Source: Ascoidea tarda (nom. inval.) (taxonomy: Eukaryota; Ascomycota; Saccharomycetes; Ascoideales; Ascoideaceae). Taken from it: a DNA stretch of 35,684 nucleotides. The DNA is taken from assembly GCA_030560485.1 (NCBI GenBank), contig JAKTTS010000109.1:1-35684 (forward strand), read 5' to 3'. Each line of letters starts with the position of its first letter. The first letter of the stretch is position 1. Below the pieces are notes generated by a model. The model was not told where the DNA came from, searched no databases, and saw nothing but the letters and a program-made list of their open reading frames with translations. A program made the position numbers and the translations under genes. Shown one piece after another: positions 9,676 to 17,722 of this stretch.

Positions 9676-10670
9676 TTAGTAGTGATCACGTCTTGGAGAG
9701 GTATCACGTCTAGATGGGCCATCATGGTAACCACCAGATCTACCATCATCATAGTTTCTTGATCTGTATCCAGATTCGTCATTTCTGTAGCCTCCACGAC
9801 CACCCCTGAAGCCACCGCCTCTTTCTCTGAAACCACCACGGCCACCTCTGAAATCACCACGACCTCCTCTGAAGCCACCACGACCTCTGAAATCATCTCT
9901 TCCTCTGAAGCCTCCACGACCTCTGAAACCACCTCTGAAGCCACCACCACGGCCACCAAAACCTCTGGGATGAAATCCACCTCTGCCTCTAAATCTTCTT
10001 GGAGGAGGAGGCACAAATTCTGAAGTATCTTCTTCAGCTTCTAAAGTTGTGCCCTCATACTCATGCCCGTTGCAAGATTGAATGGCTTTTTCTAAATCGT
10101 CTTTGGAATTGAACTCCATGCTGGCAACAGGATCGTCGTGGTCAACATTGACAAAGTTGGCGACAACGCCAGCAACATCTCGGACCAAGTCTTTGACTTG
10201 TTGCCATTGGAAGGATTCAGGAATGTTTCTTATAACCATTCTGTAAGTTCCTCTTGGAGGTCTGTCGGCATATGGAATTGGGTTTTCATTTGAATCAGGA
10301 TTGCCTCCACCAATTGGTGGTGCTGGTCTTTCCTTAGCAAAATCTATACCAATAACCGAACCATTGATCTCAACGCCGGCGATCTCGTCGTGAGCCTGAG
10401 CAGCATGTTCCGGGTTTTTGTATTCAACAAAGGCATAACCTTCCATGACTTTAACGTCAGTTAACTCACCAATGGTTTGAAAGTTTTCCTCCAATTCTTG
10501 CACAGTAGCTGTCAATTTAAATAAAAAAAACGAAAAAAATTCAGTTAGTATGGAATTGGTTAGAACAAACGGCAAAACAGTGGTTACATACTTCCAGGAA
10601 CGACGTTTCTGATATACAAACGAGTGCTTGAGTAGGCAATGTTGTCCTCGTGTAAATGGTCGTCAGACAT
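9676..10670 (-). CDS. NPL3: NPL3-like SR/RGG RNA-binding protein, two exons
   Basis: Join exon 1 (10670-10592, 79 nt) to exon 2 (10508-9676) for a 303-residue protein. Exon 1 gives MSDDHLHEDNIAY then TRLYIRNVVPG, the start of RRM1, which runs on across the splice into TTVQELEENF and EGYAFVEYKN. RRM2 begins YRMVIRNIPES and has QWQQVKD where SR-type pseudo-RRMs have SWQDLKD. The last third is [10 protein letters not shown] repeats, ending in SRRDTSPRRDHY with SR/RS dipeptides. Npl3-type proteins bind nascent mRNA and act in splicing, export and termination, under control of Sky1 kinase and Hmt1 methylation. Without the intron, an ORF finder would begin at an ATG inside the intron (10575) and lose the true N-terminus. 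Other shuttling SR proteins (Gbp2/Hrb1, S. pombe Srp1/Srp2) are less likely. Confidence 0.88.
10509..10591 (-). other. Spliceosomal intron (83 nt) of the NPL3-like gene
   Basis: Reading the minus strand, the intron begins GTATGTAACC after exon sequence CCT GGA A. It contains a perfect TACTAAC branch site (in the 10540s) and a T-rich tract, and ends TTGACAG. Removal joins the codons for VVPG to TTVQELEENF and restores an unbroken RRM1. It is the only intron in the window that I regard as secure. Confidence 0.93.
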
Positions 10671-11226
10671 TGTTAAAAGCAGATGTGTGGATAGAAGATG
10701 GAAAACTGGATTGAATTACAACGCACTCAAATGGAAAGAAAGCGAGGTGGATGAAAAACCAGTCTGTTTTTTCCTTATTTATCTGAAAAATTTTCGTCTT
10801 CTTCCAACCGCAAGTGGAGTGCAATCCGGACACGGAGGCATACATCTGGCGCGCGGATACGGCACGGAACACTGAGGAGGCGCCGCGGACGTGCTGGATG
10901 ATGCGGAACACAGCGGATGGGCGCTGTTTGCTTTTTTGGTGGAAACATCGCTGGACGAAATCAGATGGAGAAAGCAGTCTAATTAAAGATGATTTGAAGT
11001 GCACCAGAATCATTGGTGATTGATTAGTGCTGTGTCTTGCTCGAGTCCTGTGTCTGCTTTCTTCTGAGACCCTGCTATGAAACAGTAGAGCTGTCTGCTT
11101 GCCAGTTCCTCCCTTCGATCTACTATATATTCTGCAAACTAGTCCTATACCCCATCTCATCCAACTTGTGACACAAGATTAAGATACACACTGTCTCTAA
11201 TTCAGTCTGGATCTTTCTAGCCCAGA
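10671..11226. promoter_or_regulatory. Divergent promoter region NPL3-like / SSH4 with GC-rich island
   Basis: The gap separates two gene starts. About 10800-10930 is strongly GC-rich (40 of 60 bases in 10841-10900 by hand count) with a CGCGC core at 10850-10854. On the SSH4 side, TATATAT at 11124-11130 lies 97 bp before the ATG and is a fair TATA box. The open frames across this island look like chance products of its base composition. Confidence 0.6.
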
Positions 11227-13818
11227 ATGGTCAACATAATATCTAAAATAACTGCGATCTTCAGCAAAAATGATGGCCAAAGCCGAAATGAAAATGAGGG
11301 CACCTTGTCCTACTTTCAAGTGATGGAGAACAAACAAAACACCAATGCTAACGATTTCCATCCTGATCTGAGTAGCACTAACATTGCCAACAAAATTGAT
11401 CAAAACATCTACTACGATGGATCCTACAACCTCCAAAATCTTAATAACAACCTAAACATAAATGGTGATTACGGTGATTTCTCAACAATACCAATTCAGC
11501 CACCAAACAATGGAAACGATGGAAATGGAAACAATGACAATTTGAACTTGCCTCTTATCATAGCTTTATCATCGAGTTTTGGAGCAATACTAATAGCATT
11601 TATTATCCTAATCATATATTTTATCTGGCTATATATCAACTCCTCTTTTAATTTCAACAATTCCGATGGCAGCTCTAGCTCCAACGATTATTCTACAACC
11701 AGTTTTGTCATACCAAATGAATACGATGATGAAGAGAACATGTCTCAACAAGAAAATTTATACCTAAGTGAGCTTAGTGATGTCGATTTGAACTATTACA
11801 ATAGCTCCAAGATCTTTCAAAAATTCAACCCCCCAACAATTGTATCTTATAATTCAAGTCTCACTGATAATGAATACAGATCAATAATCGATAGAGGTTT
11901 AGAGGCCTTTTATTTCGAAAATTCAACCACAAATGATTTAGATGATCTATTCAATACTACCAACTTGAACCAGAACCAGACCCCAAACACCAAAAACCTA
12001 AATAACGTGAATTCAAACTCACCAAACAATAATATAAATTTTATAGTCCATGATAAAACAGAAATAACATTTTTGAATGATATACCAAGCTGTGTCCAGT
12101 TGAATCTACCACTACCTGTCAAAGAAAGAGGCGAGCATGGTGTCTTGTATTTTGAAACAAAAATATTTAAATTGAAAAAAAATTCAGTAATGTCAATTGG
12201 CTTGATAACAAAACCATACCCAAACTTCAGACTCCCTGGCTACAACAAGTTTTCAGTGGCCTATGAATCTTCTGGAATTGCAAGAATCAATCAGCCTTTC
12301 AATAACGCTCCAAACATTTTACCTCCTTTAGAAGAAGGTGATGTGGTTGGAATAGGATTCAAACCAAGATTGGGCACAGTCTTTTTTACAAGAAATGGTA
12401 AAAAGCTATTTGAAATCATCCACAATATGAGAATAACTCTCTATCCTGCCATTGGCTCCTACAATGGAACTGGTAACCAAGTAAACGTTAACTTGGGAAA
12501 ATATGGCTTCGTATTTATCGAGGCAAATGTTAAAAGATGGTGGTTTGCTCCTCCAAATGGTGTAATCGGTGCTCCTCCAGCATATGGTGATGATAACTTG
12601 AAATACGTTGTAGTCGAAAGAGGCGAAATACTACCACCTGAGTATCCTTATGATGAAGAAACTTTTTTTGGTCCAAAAGCACTATTGCTGCAAAATCGAA
12701 AGTATCATCACAAAATTCCAAAAAACAAAGAAAAGCAAAAATTATTAAACCCAATGAATTCAAAAATTGTAAACTATTCATCAAGCAGTGATTTCAATAT
12801 AAATGATAACACCCACACCAATTTTACCAGAACAAATTATCAATTTGGCCAACTACCAACCTCAAGACCTCCATCTTATAAAGAACCCTCCCGATCTCCA
12901 CGATCCTCAAGATCCTCAACATTAATGAATATGAATCCTGTAGTAGACACAAATTCAATCCCAAAGTCCGATTCAAACCTCCTTTTGAATATCGACGCTC
13001 AAGAATCAAAAAGAAATTTTACTACTTTAAATACAACAGATTTCATCGAGAATTCTGAAACTCCTGATAGCCATTTCGAATTAAGAGAACGATTATACGA
13101 AAGAAGGTCAAGCAAATTTGGTAGCAATGATAACGATATTTTAGATTTGAATTTATTTTTGAATAATAACAATAAAAATATTATTGACAATGTCGGAACA
13201 AGCAAAAAAACTATTGGTGATGATCAATTTGAAAACTTTTCTGTAAAGTCTAATGGAAACTCATCTAGTTTTTTCAAAGAGATTATTTCGGTTCAGCCAA
13301 AACCTCTTAATGATGAGTTTTTGATTAAGTCCAATAATAACTCACAAAACACAAATAAAAACACCTCTAGTGATAGCATTCATAAAATTGATAACATTAA
13401 CAGTGATTCTACTGCTAATTACAGCCCTAATACTAATACTGGCAGTAGTAAGGATAGTAGAAAAAGCAATATCAACATTGTGTTCCAAGACTTGTCACCA
13501 AATAACATTGATGGAGAAACTGAGCAAACTGTGGATACAGTTGAAGGCCCTAGTTTACTTGAATCTTTTCGTGCAAATATTGATTCTACGCCATTGAACA
13601 ATGAACCAAGTGAAAATGATCTTATTTTTGATCTTGAAAGCCAGCTGTTATTACCATCTAATAATTCCGGAAACAACAGTATAAATGAGGACCAAACAAA
13701 TTCCAAAGATGCACCAAACACCAAAGATACACCAAACACCAATCAAAATAACAGCAAATCTAAGAATAGAAAAAGAAAAAAATCCAAAAGCAAAAGAACA
13801 AAAAAGTCAAAAAAATAG
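11227..13818 (+). CDS. SSH4: Ssh4/Ear1-type SPRY-domain membrane adaptor for the Rsp5 ubiquitin ligase
   Basis: Ssh4 and Ear1 are endosomal/vacuolar membrane proteins that recruit the ligase Rsp5 to cargo for multivesicular-body sorting. The 863-residue product has a short N-terminal region, one strong membrane segment at about 108-137 (LPLIIALSSSFGAIL onward), and a SPRY domain at roughly 310-440 (GVLYFETKIF, VGIGFKPRLGTVFFTRNGK, YPAIGSYNGTGNQVNVNLG). PY motifs that bind WW domains follow: PPAY at 450-453, PPEY at 470-473 and PPSY at 548-551. The remaining 300 residues are Asn/Ser-rich and end in a Lys/Arg tail (KNRKRKKSKSKRTKKSKK), which is unusual for the family as I know it. S. cerevisiae Ssh4 is shorter, mostly for want of this tail. 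Convergent with FOL1. Confidence 0.9.
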   Translation: MVNIISKITAIFSKNDGQSRNENEGTLSYFQVMENKQNTNANDFHPDLSSTNIANKIDQNIYYDGSYNLQNLNNNLNINGDYGDFSTIPIQPPNNGNDGNGNNDNLNLPLIIALSSSFGAILIAFIILIIYFIWLYINSSFNFNNSDGSSSSNDYSTTSFVIPNEYDDEENMSQQENLYLSELSDVDLNYYNSSKIFQKFNPPTIVSYNSSLTDNEYRSIIDRGLEAFYFENSTTNDLDDLFNTTNLNQNQTPNTKNLNNVNSNSPNNNINFIVHDKTEITFLNDIPSCVQLNLPLPVKERGEHGVLYFETKIFKLKKNSVMSIGLITKPYPNFRLPGYNKFSVAYESSGIARINQPFNNAPNILPPLEEGDVVGIGFKPRLGTVFFTRNGKKLFEIIHNMRITLYPAIGSYNGTGNQVNVNLGKYGFVFIEANVKRWWFAPPNGVIGAPPAYGDDNLKYVVVERGEILPPEYPYDEETFFGPKALLLQNRKYHHKIPKNKEKQKLLNPMNSKIVNYSSSSDFNINDNTHTNFTRTNYQFGQLPTSRPPSYKEPSRSPRSSRSSTLMNMNPVVDTNSIPKSDSNLLLNIDAQESKRNFTTLNTTDFIENSETPDSHFELRERLYERRSSKFGSNDNDILDLNLFLNNNNKNIIDNVGTSKKTIGDDQFENFSVKSNGNSSSFFKEIISVQPKPLNDEFLIKSNNNSQNTNKNTSSDSIHKIDNINSDSTANYSPNTNTGSSKDSRKSNINIVFQDLSPNNIDGETEQTVDTVEGPSLLESFRANIDSTPLNNEPSENDLIFDLESQLLLPSNNSGNNSINEDQTNSKDAPNTKDTPNTNQNNSKSKNRKRKKSKSKRTKKSKK

Positions 13819-14304
13819 AACTGGATTATATTTTTCTTACTTAATGGTTCAGGGATTACAGTAAATTAGTTTCTTTTATTTTGTTATCTAATTTCATAAT
13901 GAGGTCAGTACTAAAGCTTGAAATTTAGTCACAATCAAGCTTTTATTTTGATTTCTGGGGAGCTGAAATTCAAATTATAAATGTATTTCGTATTATGTGT
14001 TGCTAATTATTAATTGCCTTTTTTTTATTTATTATTTTATTTCAAGTTTTCAACTTGAATTTGTTTTTTTATTTTTAATTTTATTTAGCAATATATTCAG
14101 TTTCATGTTGGTTTTTTTATTTTTTTATTTTTGGCCTTTTTTGTGATTCACATTTTTTTTAGACAAGCTTTGTAGTGTAACTTTATATATATCTATTATT
14201 CCTACAATATCAGTAATTGCTATTTAGTTTCCTGAATGTAGTTGATATGTTAAGAATATCTGAGTGGATTTGTCAGAGATAATATGAAAGCAGTGATCTG
14301 ATTG
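13819..14304. other. Convergent 3' region SSH4 / FOL1 with two hairpins
   Basis: This 486-bp gap between convergent stop codons is T-rich on the plus strand. It holds two perfect inverted repeats. One is a 9-bp stem (AAAGCTTGA at 13913-13921 with TCAAGCTTT at 13935-13943, 13-nt loop). The other is an 8-bp stem (TTCAAGTT at 14041-14048 with AACTTGAA at 14052-14059, 3-nt loop) followed by T tracts. I see no gene. They would lie in the 3' UTRs or at the mRNA 3' ends. Confidence 0.6.
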
Positions 14305-17001
14305 TTATTGAAGAATATTTTTGTAAATCGCATCACCCATTAAACAAATTGTCTTTATTGATTCCACATCATGAACTCTAATCATATCACTTTGAAACCC
14401 AATGCATGCCATAACAGTAGCAGCAGTTCCCAAAAGTCGTCCATTTGATATATCCTCGTTGGTTATAGTTCCAATGAACCTTTTTCGGCTTGTTCCTAAT
14501 AGTATTGGCAAATTCTTTAAAGAAATGAATTCGTTTTCATCCAAGTTTTCCTTGTTTTTAAGTGTCAAGGAATAATTTTTGATTGATGGAATTGCTCTCA
14601 TGATGGACAAATTTTGCTTAAGATTTTTAGCAAAACCAATTCCGGGGTCTAGGATAATTTGCCACTTTTTAACACCAACTTTATATGCCTTAAGAAGTGC
14701 CAAAGATAATTCTTTACAAATTGCATCGCTTAAAATTTTTTCGTCTTCAACGAGATTCGACTGGTGTTCTGAAGATGGATATTCAGTAATCATGGGATCA
14801 TCATTTTTTGTGTAAGTATCCAACTTGCTCATCTCATCAGGTTTGCCTCTTGTGTGTCCTATTATATAAGGTACACCGGTTTCTTTGACAACATTAAACA
14901 TCTGATCATCAAATTGACCCATTGAGATATCATTAATTATATCAGCACCAGCTTGAACTGATTTCAAAGCAACTTCAGCGCGAAAGGTGTCAATGCTTAT
15001 CAAAACATTTCTGACTTTTTCATCTTTAGATAATCTGATTGCTCTAATTAGAGGCAACACTCTGTGTAACTCTTCATCAGGAGCAACAAATTTTGAGCCC
15101 GGTCTAGTTGAGCAGCCCCCAATATCAATAATATCTACTCCACTATAGACCATATTTTCAACATTTTTGAATGATTTTTCTAATTGTAAATTCAAGCCAG
15201 AGTCCGAGAATGAATCAGGAGTGGTATTGATTATGCCCATTATCAACGTTTTGTTTTCGTTTGTGTTGAAGTTGAAGGATAAGAATTTTTTATGATCATA
15301 TCTTGGAAAGGGTATGATATTAATTAAATCCTCATTTTCGGAAGAATCTTCATTTAGGGTTGAAGAGAGTAAAGCATCTAGGTGAGAATGAACAGATTTT
15401 TTAGTAATGGGATGAGCAAAAGTCGGATCAGCGATTTCCAGTAATGGTTTGAGAACGAATAATCTTTCAAGCATTCTTGGATGAGGGAGAATTAAATGGT
15501 CAAGAGATTTATTTTCATGAGTAATCTCATTGTGATTATCAAAAACTAAATCATCATACAATAAGATATCCAAATCGATTAATCTTGGGCCATTGTCAAA
15601 ATATTTGACCCTTTGTAAAATATCATATTCAATTTTTTTGAGAAAATGTAGGAAATTTAATGGTGATAGTTTTGTTTTTATCTTCACAGCACCGTTGATG
15701 AAAGATGGTTGGTCAAGGTAATACATGGGATTTGTTTTGTATAAACTTGATAGACTGATGATTTGAGCTTGCGATTGCAAGTGTTGTAATGCGAGTAATA
15801 TATTTTGCACTTGGTTGCCTTGATTTGAGCCAAATGATATGTAGACAGTGTGATCGAGGGAATTGTTGATTTTATTGGTATCATTAATTTCCAGGTTATT
15901 GATATTTGTAGCAGTGGTATTTGTAGCAGTGGTATTTGTAGCAGTGATATTAGAAAATGCAGTATTTTGATCCTTTTGATCCTTTTGATCCTTTTGATCC
16001 TTTTGATCCTTTTGATCATTTTGAATGGTATTGAAATTTTTTATACTATTTGAAGGCAAGGATCTTTTGATTTCAATGCCAACTGAGTCTGAGTGAGATA
16101 TAGCGTTTAACTTTGATAGACTAATCTTACAATCTAGATTAAAAGTGTTTAGTAAAATCAGAGAAATTGAGTGAATGAGAGCTTCAATTGTGATGAAAAA
16201 CGAATCATTTTCAACGTAGTTGATAATTTTGTTTAATATCAGTGACAAGGAGTATTCTTTTAATAATTTTTGGGACAAGTTTCTTTGAAATAAGAACTGG
16301 TTCAAGTCAAGTGAAAAATCTAAAGATACGTATTGTTTTTGGGTTCTTTCAAAGTCATAATAGCCAATTAAAGTTAATAGTTTTAGACCATTAACAATTA
16401 CAGTATTGTTATTGAGTAGGGAAGTAGTTGGAACCATTGATTTATTTAAGACTATTTGCAAACTATGTGGTCTTATTAATGAATGAAAAGAAGTCAATTT
16501 GAACTCGATGGACGAGCAAGAATTTGAATTTAGATTTGAGTTTTTCTGATAAATTACACTGGAAGAAAGTTTGCTTAGTAAGTCAAACTCATCAATGAAA
16601 GTAGATTCGGAATTTTGATTAAAGTAGTTTAAAATGTTATTTGAGATAACAGCATAATCAATTGATTTGGATAAGTCATCATTTTTACCACTTTCGTTGA
16701 TGTTTGTAGAAATTTGCAAAGAGAGCTTGAAAGGTAAATTTGCTTTTTTGTTCCATGAGTCGTTTTCGATATTTGCATTGAAATTCAAATTGTTGATAAA
16801 TATTTTATCAGCACTGGTATTCATTAGTGAATGAATGTGGTTTGTATTATTTTTTTGGATGTTGATGTTATTTCTAGTTGAATATAGTCGAAGAGGAGGA
16901 CAAAATGGATAAAAAGTGGGATAGAGAATTAAATGCAGTGATGAAAGCTTCGGAAATCGATTTAGAGAAGATTTTGGTATCAATTTATTTAAGTTTCTCA
17001 T
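14305..17001 (-). CDS. FOL1: Trifunctional folate synthesis enzyme (DHNA / HPPK / DHPS)
   Basis: Fol1 makes dihydropteroate, the step before dihydrofolate, through dihydroneopterin aldolase, pyrophosphokinase and dihydropteroate synthase activities. The 898-residue product begins with a basic, Ser-rich, acid-free leader (MRNLNKLIPKSSLNRFPKLS) that fits mitochondrial import, where yeast Fol1 resides. Residues about 80-330 form a tandem FolB-like region. A linker of Thr/Ala/Asn and QKD repeats (about 335-385) follows. HPPK begins at V386 (VYISFGSNQGN) and has RLIDLDILLYDD and LPHPRMLERLFVLKPL. DHPS begins near 584 (MGIINTTPDSFSDSG at 588) and has GGCSTRPGS, INDIS, LDPGIGFAKN and LLGTSRKRFI. All three domains look whole. 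Three codons are CTG (plus coordinates 15439-15441, 15892-15894, 16159-16161). Confidence 0.96.
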   Translation of the reverse strand: MRNLNKLIPKSSLNRFPKLSSLHLILYPTFYPFCPPLRLYSTRNNINIQKNNTNHIHSLMNTSADKIFINNLNFNANIENDSWNKKANLPFKLSLQISTNINESGKNDDLSKSIDYAVISNNILNYFNQNSESTFIDEFDLLSKLSSSVIYQKNSNLNSNSCSSIEFKLTSFHSLIRPHSLQIVLNKSMVPTTSLLNNNTVIVNGLKLLTLIGYYDFERTQKQYVSLDFSLDLNQFLFQRNLSQKLLKEYSLSLILNKIINYVENDSFFITIEALIHSISLILLNTFNLDCKISLSKLNAISHSDSVGIEIKRSLPSNSIKNFNTIQNDQKDQKDQKDQKDQKDQNTAFSNITATNTTATNTTATNINNLEINDTNKINNSLDHTVYISFGSNQGNQVQNILLALQHLQSQAQIISLSSLYKTNPMYYLDQPSFINGAVKIKTKLSPLNFLHFLKKIEYDILQRVKYFDNGPRLIDLDILLYDDLVFDNHNEITHENKSLDHLILPHPRMLERLFVLKPLLEIADPTFAHPITKKSVHSHLDALLSSTLNEDSSENEDLINIIPFPRYDHKKFLSFNFNTNENKTLIMGIINTTPDSFSDSGLNLQLEKSFKNVENMVYSGVDIIDIGGCSTRPGSKFVAPDEELHRVLPLIRAIRLSKDEKVRNVLISIDTFRAEVALKSVQAGADIINDISMGQFDDQMFNVVKETGVPYIIGHTRGKPDEMSKLDTYTKNDDPMITEYPSSEHQSNLVEDEKILSDAICKELSLALLKAYKVGVKKWQIILDPGIGFAKNLKQNLSIMRAIPSIKNYSLTLKNKENLDENEFISLKNLPILLGTSRKRFIGTITNEDISNGRLLGTAATVMACIGFQSDMIRVHDVESIKTICLMGDAIYKNILQ
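15905..16018 (-). repeat. Two in-frame tandem repeats in the FOL1 linker
   Basis: A 9-bp unit (TTTTGATCC on the plus strand) repeats about six times at 15965-16018 and codes for Gln-Lys-Asp. Next to it a 15-bp unit (GTAGCAGTGGTATTT) repeats three times at about 15905-15949 and codes for an Asn-Thr-Thr-Ala-Thr pattern. Both are multiples of three and sit between the FolB and HPPK domains. Confidence 0.88.
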
Positions 17002-17722
17002 TGGAAATTGGAGGTTTCTTATATCAAAGCAATATTTAAATTCTGGAGTGGTGGAAAATTAAAATTTAGATGATATTTCGCAAATTCGGAGAGGGTTGAA
17101 AAAGTTTTTAAATTAGGTTTAATTCCTACATTTCTACGATGGTGAAACTCGAAGTTAAGTGGCCATTGCAGATCAAGACAATAGAGGAAGAATGGGGCTT
17201 GAAGAGAAATCATCAACGAGAAGGTGCTGCTGATGATGAAGGAAGAAGTAAAAGAGAAGCAGACAGTAAAATAGCCGTAGCACTTTACAGCCTCGCAAGG
17301 GAAGAGAACAGAGTGGGAACAATAACACGAGTACTGTCAGAATTAGCAGCAGTGATTTGTGGGCAAGAGCATCGTGGAAGAGAGGTTGAGCAGTGTCTGG
17401 TGGATAAAATGGTGTTTGGTGAAGAGGTTGTTGAGTAGATCGACAACCAAACACTGCGAGTTCTGCTGTTATGTTCAGTAGTTTTTGATGGATTTGGTTT
17501 TTGAAAGGAACGTTGTTTTTAAGTTCAAAGACGCAAAAACAGCAAAACCCTTTGAGGAGCCCCGCGAAAACGGTGCTTTTTCTATGAAAACACACGAAAT
17601 GAGAAAACTTGGCAGCGGGTTCCCTTTCAAATCACGGGAATCGTAATGTGGTGGTTTATAAATGGATTGTTCTGAACACTTTTCCTCAGAAAACAGAATC
17701 AGACACTTGCATCCAGTTTAAT
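17002..17722. promoter_or_regulatory. Divergent promoter region FOL1 / cactin
   Basis: The gap spans both gene starts. TATAAAT at 17657-17663 lies 60 bp before the chosen cactin ATG and supports that start over the more distant ATG at 17609. Two overlapping open frames (17139-17438 plus, 17173-17595 minus) show no known motif. I read them as chance. Confidence 0.5.

Noticed and set aside
9639-10016. Valine- and glutamate-rich open frame overlapping the RGG tail of the NPL3-like gene
   Set aside because: It is a shadow frame of the FRGRGGF repeats.
10639-11160. Open frames of 69 to 165 residues between the NPL3-like gene and SSH4
   Set aside because: They cover the first exon of the NPL3-like gene in other frames or the GC-rich promoter island, and have no recognisable family.
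17173-17595. A 140-residue open frame on the minus strand between FOL1 and cactin
   Set aside because: No known motif, overlaps another open frame on the other strand, and lies in a divergent promoter region.
17600-17650. TTCCC ... TTCAAATC ... GGGAA as a tRNA T arm
   Set aside because: The loop is too long for a T loop and no D arm, anticodon arm or acceptor stem is found upstream.
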